A DNA stretch of 64,000 bases from an uncultured Celeribacter sp. (lineage in GTDB: Bacteria > Pseudomonadota > Alphaproteobacteria > Rhodobacterales > Rhodobacteraceae), in assembly GCF_963676475.1 (NCBI RefSeq), contig NZ_OY781106.1, positions 1,736,001 through 1,800,000 of the forward strand, written 5' to 3'. The stretch's first letter is position 1. Each line of letters opens with the position of its first letter. The notes beneath the pieces were generated by a model, which was not told where the DNA came from, did no database searches, and saw only the letters and a program-made list of their open reading frames with translations. Shown here in pieces: positions 41,968 to 49,698 of the stretch. The translations under genes and the position numbers were made by a program.

Positions 41968-43767
41968 TTAGCTGTCCATTTTCAGCGCGTTAATAAACGC
42001 TTCCTGCGGGATTTCCACTTTCCCGAACTGGCGCATCTTCTTCTTCCCAGCCTTCTGCTTTTCCAGAAGTTTCTTCTTCCGGGTCGCGTCGCCGCCGTAA
42101 CACTTCGCCGTCACGTCCTTGCGCAGCGCGGAGAGGGTTTCGCGCGCGATCACCTTGCCGCCAATCGCGGCCTGGATCGGGATTTTGAACATGTGGCGGG
42201 GGATCAGCTCCTTGAGCTTTTCACACATCGCACGGCCCCGGCTTTCGGCACGGTCGCGGTGGACCATCATCGACAGCGCATCCACAGGTTCGTCGTTCAC
42301 CAGCACCTGCATCTTCACGAGGTTATCCTCACGGTACTCGGTGAATTGATAGTCAAACGACGCATACCCTTTGGTAATGGATTTGAGCCTATCATAGAAA
42401 TCGAACACCACTTCGTTGAGCGGGAGGTCATACACCACCATCGCGCGGGTGCCGGCGTAGGTCAGGTCCATCTGGATGCCGCGGCGGTCCTGGCAGAGTT
42501 TGAGAACATCACCCAGATACTCATCGGGCACCATGATCGTCGCCTTGATGCGCGGCTCTTCGACGTGATCGACATAGGTCAGATCGGGCATGTCGGCGGG
42601 ATTGTGCAGGTCCTCGACCGTGCCGTCCTTCATGTAGATTTTATAGACCACGGAGGGCGCGGTGGTGATCAGGTCGAGGTCATATTCGCGCTCCAGTCGG
42701 TCGCGGATCACCTCAAGGTGCAAAAGCCCGAGGAAGCCACAGCGGAAGCCAAAACCCAAAGCGGCAGAGGTTTCCATCTCCGAGCTGAAGGACGCGTCGT
42801 TCAGTTGCAGTTTCTCAATCGCCGTGCGCAGGTCTTCGAAGTCGTTGGCATCGACCGGGAAGAGGCCACAGAACACCACGGGGATCGAGGGCTTAAACCC
42901 CGGAAGCGGCGTGTCGCATTGCTTCTTCTCATGGGTGATCGTGTCGCCCACCTTGGTGTCGCGCACCTGTTTGATCGACGCGGTGAAAATGCCGATCTCG
43001 CCCGGCCCCAGCTCGGCGATGTCGACCATCTTCGGCTTGAGCACCGAAAGCTTGTCGATCTTATAGGTCGCCTTGGTCTGCATCATGCGGATCTGGTCGC
43101 CCTTTTTGACCACGCCGTCGATGACCCGGATCATCACGACCACGCCAAGATACGGGTCATACCAGCTGTCGACCAGCATGGCTTTCAAAGGCGCATCCCG
43201 GTCGCCCGTCGGCGCGGGCAGACGGGTGACGATGGCTTCCAGAACGTCAGGAATGCCGATGCCGGTCTTGGCCGAAATCTCAATGGCGTTCGAGGCGTCG
43301 ATGCCGATGACGTCCTCGATCTGCTCACAGACCCGCTCCGGCTCAGCGGCCGGCAGGTCGATCTTGTTCAGCACCGGCACGATCTCGTGGTCGGCATCAA
43401 TCGCCTGATAGACGTTCGCAAGCGTCTGCGCCTCGACGCCCTGTGTGGCGTCCACAACCAAAAGAGAGCCCTCGACGGCCTGCATCGAGCGGCTCACCTC
43501 ATAGGCAAAGTCGACGTGGCCGGGGGTGTCGATCAGATTGAGGATATAGGTCTGGCCGTCCTTGGCCGGATATTCGATCCGCACCGAGTTCGCCTTGATC
43601 GTGATCCCACGCTCGCGCTCGATGTCCATCGCGTCCAACATCTGCGCCTGCATATCGCGCTCGGCCACCGTGCCTGTGAGCTGGATCAACCGGTCGGCAA
43701 GCGTCGATTTGCCGTGGTCGATATGGGCCACGATGGAGAAATTGCGGATGTTTTTCAGCTCGGTCAT
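41968..43767 (-). CDS. lepA: Elongation factor 4 (LepA)
   Basis: Protein of 599 aa, a ribosome-bound GTPase. G1 HIDHGKSTLADRL, switch II DTPGHVDFAYEV and NKIDLPAAEPE are present, and the C-terminal LepA-specific domain ends AGKKKMRQFGKVEIPQEAF. It lies alone between two AT-rich accessory genes. It is a conserved core gene acting in translation under stress and in initiation. Confidence 0.98.
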   Translation of the reverse strand: MTELKNIRNFSIVAHIDHGKSTLADRLIQLTGTVAERDMQAQMLDAMDIERERGITIKANSVRIEYPAKDGQTYILNLIDTPGHVDFAYEVSRSMQAVEGSLLVVDATQGVEAQTLANVYQAIDADHEIVPVLNKIDLPAAEPERVCEQIEDVIGIDASNAIEISAKTGIGIPDVLEAIVTRLPAPTGDRDAPLKAMLVDSWYDPYLGVVVMIRVIDGVVKKGDQIRMMQTKATYKIDKLSVLKPKMVDIAELGPGEIGIFTASIKQVRDTKVGDTITHEKKQCDTPLPGFKPSIPVVFCGLFPVDANDFEDLRTAIEKLQLNDASFSSEMETSAALGFGFRCGFLGLLHLEVIRDRLEREYDLDLITTAPSVVYKIYMKDGTVEDLHNPADMPDLTYVDHVEEPRIKATIMVPDEYLGDVLKLCQDRRGIQMDLTYAGTRAMVVYDLPLNEVVFDFYDRLKSITKGYASFDYQFTEYREDNLVKMQVLVNDEPVDALSMMVHRDRAESRGRAMCEKLKELIPRHMFKIPIQAAIGGKVIARETLSALRKDVTAKCYGGDATRKKKLLEKQKAGKKKMRQFGKVEIPQEAFINALKMDS

Positions 43768-43861
43768 GACAGGCCTTTAGCGCGTGAAGGTTTGGCTGAG
43801 TTCTATGCGGGGAAAGGGGGGGAATGTCTAGGGGGCGCGCAGTATGCTTAGCCTTCGTCTC

Positions 43862-44692
43862 TCATTTTTTTAGCAATGCTTCGTTAGGTCGGTAAAGCTT
43901 ATCGACCATCTTACGTGTCTCGCCCTTTAGACCCATGTTTACCGGACCCTTAATGAATTTTATTCCCCAATTCGCAACCTTACCTGTATCTGGTTCGTGC
44001 CAGAACTTTGGCTTGATTTCGCGAAAGTACCTCTGCTCAGGAATGCCAAAGTTCGTTCTCGTTTCCGAAAAGCTTACAAAAATCGCATGGGCCACCAAGT
44101 CGGCCAAACAAAGCAAAGGCTCCTCCTTCTTCTCTAAAGCTTCGATCTTCTGTGGATCGATATACTCCAGAACTTTGGAACTCTCGTATTTGGGATTTTG
44201 GTCCCCCCGTACAGTCGAGATGAAATTCCTTAGTCGGGTATAGTTGTGCTTACCCTTCTTTTCAAAAACAATACGAATATCTTTCGCTTTGATGTCGTTA
44301 AGTTTTGCGAATTCAGCTATGCGTTCCAAAAGGTATTGGGCGCATTTATTGTAATATCTTTCGGCCTGCTCCTTTCCTTCAATTTCCCCTTTATAACTAC
44401 CAACGGTCTCTTTCTTCGAGACTGCGCCGAATGCTAGAAAATGAATTTCTTGAGCAGATCGCGCGTAGTACGCTCTCTGCAAGTGGTTCAAAGCAGAGCA
44501 GTGCAGTGTCCCTTTACCTATACGATCTTCAATCGCCCGAAGCTGTTCTTCAAGTTTGCCTCTCTCTCTTGTGACGACGAGTGCACCCCCAAAGATCAAA
44601 AAGGGCTCTGAACCTTTTGAGTCAATATTTTGTCGATAGCGCTCCAGATCTTGATCGCCGCTTTCATCAACAAGAAAAATATACTTTGACAT
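43862..44692 (-). CDS. DUF3800 domain protein, AT-rich
   Basis: Protein of 276 aa starting with the DUF3800 hallmark FLVDESGDQDL. It continues FGGALVVTRERGKLEEQL, then a CLADLVAHAIF segment with a conserved Asp near the C terminus. DUF3800 proteins carry acidic residues in an RNase H-like arrangement and are scattered in accessory and defence-rich DNA. No activity is proven. AT-rich codon use contrasts with lepA next door, so horizontal acquisition is likely. No partner toxin, helicase or methylase gene is adjacent. Confidence 0.8.
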   Translation of the reverse strand: MSKYIFLVDESGDQDLERYRQNIDSKGSEPFLIFGGALVVTRERGKLEEQLRAIEDRIGKGTLHCSALNHLQRAYYARSAQEIHFLAFGAVSKKETVGSYKGEIEGKEQAERYYNKCAQYLLERIAEFAKLNDIKAKDIRIVFEKKGKHNYTRLRNFISTVRGDQNPKYESSKVLEYIDPQKIEALEKKEEPLLCLADLVAHAIFVSFSETRTNFGIPEQRYFREIKPKFWHEPDTGKVANWGIKFIKGPVNMGLKGETRKMVDKLYRPNEALLKK

Positions 44693-44903
44693 GGGAAGCC
44701 TCAGAAAATCTATATTTTCATCCTGCTATTATATGCGTAGCCAAGCAAGCCTCCGCCCATCCCCCGCCCTCGACAAATTCCGCAATTGCGTCAAACCGCA
44801 GACTCAGGCATTTTAACCGCATCTTCACCAAAACGGTGGACCCTGCGGATGTGAAGACATCGAAAAGACGGGGCCACGTCTTGGCACTACGAGAGGCAGA
44901 GAC

Positions 44904-45221
44904 ATGAAAAAATCCTTGACCGTATTGACCCTGATCGCCGCCGGCTTCACCGCGACGCTGTCGCCCATGAGCGCTTCCGCTGGCGCCATCGAGCGCGCCT
45001 GTATGTCGTCGGACCGCGCCGCGAACAACCGCGCGCTCTGTGGCTGCATCCAGCAGGCCGCCGATCTGACCCTGTCCAATAGCGACCAACGTCAGGCCGC
45101 AAAGTTCTTCAAGAACCCGCAAAAGGCGCAGGACATTCGTCAGTCGGACAACACGAGCCATGAGGCCTTCTGGCAGCGTTACAAAGCATTCGGTGCAACC
45201 GCCGCGCAATACTGTGGCTAA
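44904..45221 (+). CDS. Small secreted protein with conserved cysteines
   Basis: Protein of 105 aa. The signal peptide ends near SASAGA, and the mature part has four cysteines (ERACMSSD, RALCGCIQQA, AAQYCG). A helical region in between (SDQRQAAKFFKNPQKAQDIR) separates them. Rhodobacteraceae homologues are often labelled arginine transporter without evidence; it has no transmembrane transporter features. Its end overlaps the start of the DUF4336 gene. Confidence 0.75.
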   Translation: MKKSLTVLTLIAAGFTATLSPMSASAGAIERACMSSDRAANNRALCGCIQQAADLTLSNSDQRQAAKFFKNPQKAQDIRQSDNTSHEAFWQRYKAFGATAAQYCG

Positions 45222-45948
45222 AAACCACAACCTCTACCCGCCGCTCAACACGCTCAAACCTGTCGGTCCGGACATCTGGCTTGCCGACGGGCCGCCTGTG
45301 CCGTTTTACGGGATCAAATTTCCGACCCGGATGACGGTGGTGCGCATCGACGGCAAGCTTTGGGTGCATTCTCCCATCGCGCTTGATGAAGGCCTCTTGG
45401 ACGAAATGGCCGCCCTCGGTCCCATCGGTTGGTTGATTGCCCCCAATCCGATCCATTACGTATCGCTGAACGCTTGGCACAAACGCTTTCCGGGCGCTGC
45501 GGTTCTGGCCGCCCCTGGCGTCAAAGAGCGCGCCAGGAAATTCAATGTGCCTGTCCCCACGCATGAGATTTTGACCGACGACGCGCCCGAAGGCTATGCA
45601 AATTCGATACGGCAGCGCGTCGTCAAAGGGCATCGCTTCCTGCACGAGGTGGTGTTTTTCCACGAAAGTTCGAAAACGCTCATTTTGACCGATCTGATCG
45701 AGAATTTCGAAGCCGAGAAGGTTGGAAAAGTGAAAGCTTTTCTGATGCGGATGGCTGGCATTCTCGACCCGGACGGCAAGGCGCCCGCCGACATGCGCGC
45801 CTCTTTCAAGTCAAAGAAGAAAGCCCGCGCCGTGATACGCGAGGTGATAGGCTGGGCGCCCGAAAAAGTGATCCTCAGCCACGGGCGGTGGTATTCCGAG
45901 AACGGCACCGAAGAATTGAAACGCGCCTTTCGCTGGCTACGCCCGTAA
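45214..45948 (+). CDS. DUF4336 (metallo-beta-lactamase-like) protein
   Basis: Protein of about 244 aa. LYPPLNTLKPVGPDIWLADG and the later LVDL-like LTDLIENF and ILSHGRWY segments are typical of DUF4336, a family with a degraded metallo-beta-lactamase fold. The classic HxHxDH motif is replaced: IAPNPIHYVSLNAW carries a single His. GTG at 45214 is chosen because it is the last usable start before conserved sequence and overlaps the preceding stop; the frame from 45160 lies inside the neighbour. It overlaps the phosphatase gene by 12 bases at the 3' end. Confidence 0.75.
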   Translation: MAKNHNLYPPLNTLKPVGPDIWLADGPPVPFYGIKFPTRMTVVRIDGKLWVHSPIALDEGLLDEMAALGPIGWLIAPNPIHYVSLNAWHKRFPGAAVLAAPGVKERARKFNVPVPTHEILTDDAPEGYANSIRQRVVKGHRFLHEVVFFHESSKTLILTDLIENFEAEKVGKVKAFLMRMAGILDPDGKAPADMRASFKSKKKARAVIREVIGWAPEKVILSHGRWYSENGTEELKRAFRWLRP

Positions 45949-46389
45949 GGTCGCCAAGAGCCCTTCGGACGCGACCTCGATCAGATCCAGAGCCGCATCG
46001 AAATCGCGGGTGTAATAGGGATCAGGAACGGCGGTCACGCCGGTCTCAGGCGCATAGGACATCATCAGCGTGACGGGCGTGTCGTTGCCCGCTGGCCGAA
46101 GCCGTTCAATGTCGCGCAAATTGGCCTCATCCATCGCCACGATCAGATCAAACCCGTTGAAATCCGCCGCCGTGAATTGGCGCGCGCGCAGCGGGGAAAG
46201 GTCGTAATTCCGAAGCTTCGCCGCCGCCTGCATCGGGCCATAAGGTGCCTCGCCGACATGCCAATTTCCGGTGCCCGCGCTGTCCACGATGACAGGCAAA
46301 TGCGCGCTTTTTGCCTTTGCGGCAAACACCGCTTCAGCGGAGGGAGAACGACAAATATTGCCGAGGCAAACGAAAAGGATTTTATGCAT
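45937..46389 (-). CDS. Low-molecular-weight protein-tyrosine phosphatase
   Basis: Protein of 150 aa. The P-loop CLGNICRSP has nucleophile Cys8 and Arg14, and the general-acid Asp lies in VPDPYYTRDFD. It removes phosphate from tyrosine or arginine residues of target proteins. The start abuts a 190-bp region with strong inverted repeats, shared with the divergent sirtuin gene. No tyrosine kinase gene is near. Confidence 0.94.
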   Translation of the reverse strand: MHKILFVCLGNICRSPSAEAVFAAKAKSAHLPVIVDSAGTGNWHVGEAPYGPMQAAAKLRNYDLSPLRARQFTAADFNGFDLIVAMDEANLRDIERLRPAGNDTPVTLMMSYAPETGVTAVPDPYYTRDFDAALDLIEVASEGLLATLRA

Positions 46390-46401
46390 GAGGGCTCCTG
46401 T

Positions 46402-46518
46402 TTAAAGCGTTTCTCAAAAAACTTGAGGCACTCATTTTTTGAGAAGCGCAGCAATATCAATTCAGTGTGGCAACGTTTTTCGCTCAATCTGCCTCAGATT
46501 AAACGAAAAACGCTTTAA
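46402..46518. repeat. Block of competing inverted repeats between divergent genes
   Basis: Arm 46407-46421 pairs with 46435-46449 (15 bases, one mismatch), with an extra TGAG/CTCA stem in the loop. Arm 46474-46491 pairs with 46495-46512 around CCT with two mismatches. In addition TTAAAGCGTTT (46402-46412) pairs perfectly with AAACGCTTTAA (46508-46518). The outer stem shares bases with both inner hairpins, so the structures exclude each other. The 117-bp unit with matching ends resembles a MITE. Alternatively it is a regulatory RNA or tandem terminators. Confidence 0.65.
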
Positions 46519-46580
46519 CGATACGCTACCCTTGCCCGCGTGCCGGGCACAAGGCAGGGTGGTGAAAAAGGAGACCTTAG

Positions 46581-47270
46581 ATGACAGGCGGAATTTTCAT
46601 TCTCTCCGGCGCCGGTTCGTCGGCGGAAAGCGGACTCAAAACCTTTCGCGCCGAGGACGGGCTCTGGGAAGATCACCGGGTTGAGGATGTCGCCACGCCG
46701 GAGGCTTTTGCCCGCGATCCCGAACTTGTCCAGACCTTCTACAACATGCGCCGTGCGCAGGCGGCTCAGGCCTCCCCCAATGCGGCGCATCAAGCGCTGG
46801 CACGGCTTCAGGCCGACCATGATGCGCCAGTTTACCTTGTCACCCAGAATGTCGACGATCTTCTGGAGCGTGGCGGTGCGCGCGACGTGATCCATATGCA
46901 TGGCGCTCTGAAAGATGCGCTTTGTGCCACCTGCGGTCACCGTTGGCCCGCGCCGATGGTGATGGACGTGAAAGACCCCTGCCCCTCTTGCGGCGCCCCC
47001 GCAACCCGGCCTGACATCGTCTGGTTCGGCGAAATCCCCTATCACATGGACGTCATCCAGGCGGCTTTGGAAGACAGCGAGCTGTTCGTCTCTATCGGCA
47101 CCTCCGGCGTCGTCTACCCCGCAGCAGGGTTTAGCCAAATGGCGCGTCAGCTGGGTATCAAGACAATGGAATTGAACCTTGAGGCCTCAGGCGGGCGGTT
47201 TGACGAGGTGCGTGAGGGGCTTGCGAGTGAGGTTGTTCCACAATTGGTGGACGAGATTTTAGGCCGCTGA
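46581..47270 (+). CDS. cobB: Sirtuin NAD-dependent protein deacylase
   Basis: Protein of 229 aa. The NAD site is GAGSSAESGLKTF; the catalytic His is in VIHMHGALKD; QNVDDLLERGG lines the pocket. Zinc cysteines are CATC and CPSC. FYNMRRAQ carries the Tyr-x-x-Arg pair that in class III sirtuins (SIRT5/CobB type) binds succinyl or malonyl groups, so desuccinylation is possible besides deacetylation. AAGGAG precedes the start. Acyl-CoA synthetases such as PrpE are classic targets. Confidence 0.93.
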   Translation: MTGGIFILSGAGSSAESGLKTFRAEDGLWEDHRVEDVATPEAFARDPELVQTFYNMRRAQAAQASPNAAHQALARLQADHDAPVYLVTQNVDDLLERGGARDVIHMHGALKDALCATCGHRWPAPMVMDVKDPCPSCGAPATRPDIVWFGEIPYHMDVIQAALEDSELFVSIGTSGVVYPAAGFSQMARQLGIKTMELNLEASGGRFDEVREGLASEVVPQLVDEILGR

Positions 47271-47277
47271 GCAGCTG

Positions 47278-47475
47278 TGAGTATTTGCACAGCAAAGGAA
47301 ACAAATGCGCCCCGGCCGCCGGTTCATAGCACTGTCGCGTCACCGGAAGGGGTTTCGGCCACACGGGCCGGGACGTCTTCTTCGCTGTCGGTCATCGACG
47401 CTCCCGCCTGTACCGTGTTTTCACATTAAACAGCTTAAGGTTAATGTGCCGTTTCCTTTGCTGGAAAAATACTCA
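47278..47475. repeat. Intergenic element B flanked by inverted TGAGTATTT motifs
   Basis: Left end TGAGTATTTGCACAGCAAAG (47278) lies eight bases after the sirtuin stop. The right end, on the other strand from 47475, starts with the TGA stop of the 2OG-oxygenase-like gene and reads TGAGTATTTTTCCAGCAAAG. The two ends match at 20 of 24 positions. Inside, GGTCATCG (47390) and TTAAGGTTAA (47435) are 45 bases apart, as in element A. Read on the minus strand this gives TTAACCTTAA, then GGGAG-N5-ATGACC. Confidence 0.65.
47324..47395 (-). CDS. Possible 23-aa mini-ORF in element B
   Basis: MTDSEEDVPARVAETP plus seven more residues, ending in TGA. GGGAG sits five bases before the ATG, and the same GGAG-N5-ATGACC arrangement occurs in element A, which is the only support. 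The downstream residues are not conserved between A and B, so it may not be translated. Confidence 0.2.
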   Translation of the reverse strand: MTDSEEDVPARVAETPSGDATVL

Positions 47476-48024
47476 CCGAAACGCCGGTCCATGCACCCAG
47501 GTCGACAGGGAAAACCGCTCGCCTGAGGTCACGGGTGTCACCCGGTGCAGCACGAAGGACGGGAAGAGAACCGCAGAGCCCTTGGCGCGGTCGGCTTCGC
47601 GAATGTTGGCGTCAGGTTGCAATTCGAGTGCACCGCCTTGGTACTGCGCTGGCTCGGAAAGCTGAACCACCATGGTCAGTTTGCGCCGCGAGGCCAGAGC
47701 GCCTTCGCCGATGTCGGAGCGCCATGTGAAATGCCCCTGACGTTCGGCGCCGTAGCGGGCGACCTGCGGGCTTTCTCCAAAGTCTGTGAGCGCAAAATCG
47801 AAATGCGTGCGGTTGGTTTCGGCCACCAGCGTCATGATCCGCTCCATGATCCACTCCCCGCCATCGCGCTCATCGAGCCAGGCCAAATCGGCGCGTCGCA
47901 GGTTATGATCAGAACGTTTTTTCACAAGCCCCGCATCCGCGAGATCTTCTTCGCGGGCGAGCATCACAATCGCATCACATTCGGCCGGCGAAAACGCCTC
48001 CGGGAACGCATAGACGTTCAGCAT
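47473..48024 (-). CDS. 2OG-Fe(II) oxygenase-like (prolyl hydroxylase type) protein with altered metal site
   Basis: Protein of 183 aa with the double-stranded beta-helix order of prolyl-4-hydroxylase-like oxygenases: VARYGAERQGHFTWRSD, then QYQGGALEL, FPSFVLHRVTPV and GERFSLSTWVHG. The distal His160 and 2-oxoglutarate-binding Arg170 are present. In the HxD motif (usually WHxD) this reads WRSD, placing Arg102 where the first iron ligand belongs; Asp104 remains. His98 is four residues earlier and might compensate. The ATG at 48024 has an AAGAGA site; 48039 would be a TTG start. Substrate unknown. Confidence 0.8.
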   Translation of the reverse strand: MLNVYAFPEAFSPAECDAIVMLAREEDLADAGLVKKRSDHNLRRADLAWLDERDGGEWIMERIMTLVAETNRTHFDFALTDFGESPQVARYGAERQGHFTWRSDIGEGALASRRKLTMVVQLSEPAQYQGGALELQPDANIREADRAKGSAVLFPSFVLHRVTPVTSGERFSLSTWVHGPAFR

Positions 48025-48121
48025 GATCGGTCTCTTCAACTGTCAAGAAAGGGGGCGACTCAGGTCGATAATATCCTGCCTCGCGTACCTGTCCTCTAAG
48101 CCATTTTTCCATCCGCGCAAG

Positions 48122-48146
48122 AAAAAAGGCACGCCTAAGCGTGCCT
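48122..48146 (-). terminator. Rho-independent terminator of the copper chaperone unit
   Basis: On the minus strand AGGCACGC-TTAG-GCGTGCCT is a perfect stem followed by TTTTTC, 24 bases after the stop at 48170. Confidence 0.88.
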
Positions 48147-48169
48147 CTTAAATCTCAGTCTTTACGACA

Positions 48170-48646
48170 TCAGTTGCTCATCGCACCGTGGTCATGCTCC
48201 ATCGGCATCTCCATCTCCGTGCGCTCCAGATCGACGGGGATTTCCACGGTGATGTCGCCCGCCTTCTCAAAGGTCAGGGTCACGTTGACGATGTCGCCTT
48301 GGGTCATCGGCTTGAGAAGCCCCATGAACATCACATGATCACCGCCGCGCGCCAAGGCGTGTTTGCCATGCGCCGGAATGGTGAAGCCCTCGGGCACATG
48401 CAGCATCTTCATTACGCCATCGCCCATATCTTTGTGGGTGTGCAGTTCGGTGATTTTGGAAATGTCGGCCTTAGCGTCGATCAGTTGATCGTCTTCGTCG
48501 CCGGAGTTCTCGATGACGAAGAAGGCAGCGCCCGCTTTCGCCATCATCCCGGAGGAGCGCGCATAGGCATCGTTGATGGTGATCTCGGCAAAGGCAGGCA
48601 GAGCAAAGGCACAGGCGAGCCCGGCCAGGAAGGTCGTTTTGAACAT
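48170..48646 (-). CDS. Periplasmic PCu(A)C copper chaperone
   Basis: Protein of 158 aa with a signal peptide (LAGLACAFALPAFA). The Cu(I) ligands are in the H-x10-M ... H-x-M arrangement: His69 with Met79 in LHTHKDMGDGVMKM, and His104/Met106 in DHVMFMG. A Met/His-rich tail (EMEMPMEHDHGAM) adds possible copper sites. PCu(A)C delivers copper to the CuA or CuB sites of cytochrome c oxidase. It follows the DUF2946 gene by 45 bases and is ended by a terminator. Confidence 0.93.
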   Translation of the reverse strand: MFKTTFLAGLACAFALPAFAEITINDAYARSSGMMAKAGAAFFVIENSGDEDDQLIDAKADISKITELHTHKDMGDGVMKMLHVPEGFTIPAHGKHALARGGDHVMFMGLLKPMTQGDIVNVTLTFEKAGDITVEIPVDLERTEMEMPMEHDHGAMSN

Positions 48647-48691
48647 GTTGTCAGGTCCTTGTGGTCTATTGAAAGTCTCGAAGGGAAGAAC

Positions 48692-49039
48692 TCAGACCAG
48701 CGGCGGCGCACGGGCGCGAGGCCGCGGAGGCACCGCATCATGCGCATGATAGGACAGGTTCGGCGGGGAGAAGCGCAGCTCGTTTTGCGCAGGCGTCGGC
48801 AGGTCGAATGCCTCCGCCAGACCCGCAATCACCGACAGCGCACAGTCGGGACAAATGTGCGTCGGTCCGATCGGCTGTCCATCCGCATCGGTCAAAACCG
48901 TGATCGGCCCGGTGCCGGTGCAAAGCACCACTGCGCCTGTCGCATCGCGCATGGTGCCTCGCGCCACGGCCATGGATTGGGACGTGACGATGAGCAAAAG
49001 CGCGACCAAAACGGCCTTTATCGTGCGGGATAAACGCAT
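48692..49039 (-). CDS. DUF2946-family small secreted protein
   Basis: Protein of 115 aa: an N-terminal hydrophobic segment (TIKAVLVALLLIVTSQSMA) and HICPDCALSV (61-70), the Cys pair that typifies DUF2946. A Pro/Arg-rich tail ends it. DUF2946 proteins often neighbour copper-handling or TonB receptor genes. Here it directly precedes PCu(A)C and is probably co-transcribed. The ATG at 49039 is preferred over 49051. Function unproven; periplasmic copper handling is likely. Confidence 0.8.
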   Translation of the reverse strand: MRLSRTIKAVLVALLLIVTSQSMAVARGTMRDATGAVVLCTGTGPITVLTDADGQPIGPTHICPDCALSVIAGLAEAFDLPTPAQNELRFSPPNLSYHAHDAVPPRPRARAPPLV

Positions 49040-49104
49040 GGTGTCGAGCACTTTAGCGAAGATGGCGCGAAAGGGAAGAGACCAAATGACACATCACGTC
49101 ACAT

Positions 49105-49140
49105 AGAAAAACCCCGCGAAGACTGGGTCTTCACGGGGTT
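49105..49140 (-). terminator. Rho-independent terminator of rpmB
   Basis: On the minus strand AACCCCGTGAAGA pairs with TCTTCGCGGGGTT around CCCAG with one wobble, followed by TTTTTC. It lies just after the rpmB stop. Confidence 0.9.
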
Positions 49141-49162
49141 CATTTTGTCAAATCCGAAAGAA

Positions 49163-49450
49163 TTACGCGGCAGCCTGAGCTTTCGCGATGTCTTTCTTGA
49201 TTTTCAGAGCGTTATCCGACAGCTCTTCGTCCTTGGCTTTGGCAAGGAAGGCGTCCAGACCACCACGGTGGTCAACGGAACGCAGAGCAGCGGCGGAAAT
49301 CCGCAGTTTGAAAGAACGGCCGAGGGCTTCCGAAATCAGCGTCACATCGTTGAGGTTCGGAAGGAAACGGCGGCGGGTTCTGTTTTTGGCGTGGCTGACA
49401 TTGTTGCCAGTCATCGGGCCTTTACCGGTCAGTTCGCAACGACGCGACAT
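49163..49450 (-). CDS. rpmB: 50S ribosomal protein L28
   Basis: Protein of 95 aa starting MSRRCELTGKGPMTGNNVSH, the invariant opening of L28, and continuing NRTRRRFLPNL. It is highly basic and of family length. It is a single gene with its own terminator, as usual in this lineage. The 249-bp region upstream (49451-49698) holds its promoter; no particular motif stands out there. Confidence 0.98.
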   Translation of the reverse strand: MSRRCELTGKGPMTGNNVSHAKNRTRRRFLPNLNDVTLISEALGRSFKLRISAAALRSVDHRGGLDAFLAKAKDEELSDNALKIKKDIAKAQAAA

Positions 49451-49698
49451 GGGTTCATCCTCGTTTCTACTTTCGAAAGCACGCCCTGAATGACGCCCTC
49501 TCGCAGTTTAAAAGACTCATTTCTGTCTTATTCGGCCTTCTTTTACGCGCCCTCACCCCGGACGCAAGTCCGAAAAGCGATGAGAAACACGGGAAAACAC
49601 CGATTTCCAACAGAAAAGGACACCGCCTGAGAGCCGTGCCCGAAATTCAGTTCGCGGTGCATAGGCGATCCCGGGAGAATCGTCAAGTCCCCTCTCGC

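Noticed and set aside
47278..47475. Element B read simply as two terminators of convergent genes
   Set aside because: The ends lack the hairpin plus T-run structure, and the interior similarity to element A is not explained by terminators, so it is kept as a repeat.
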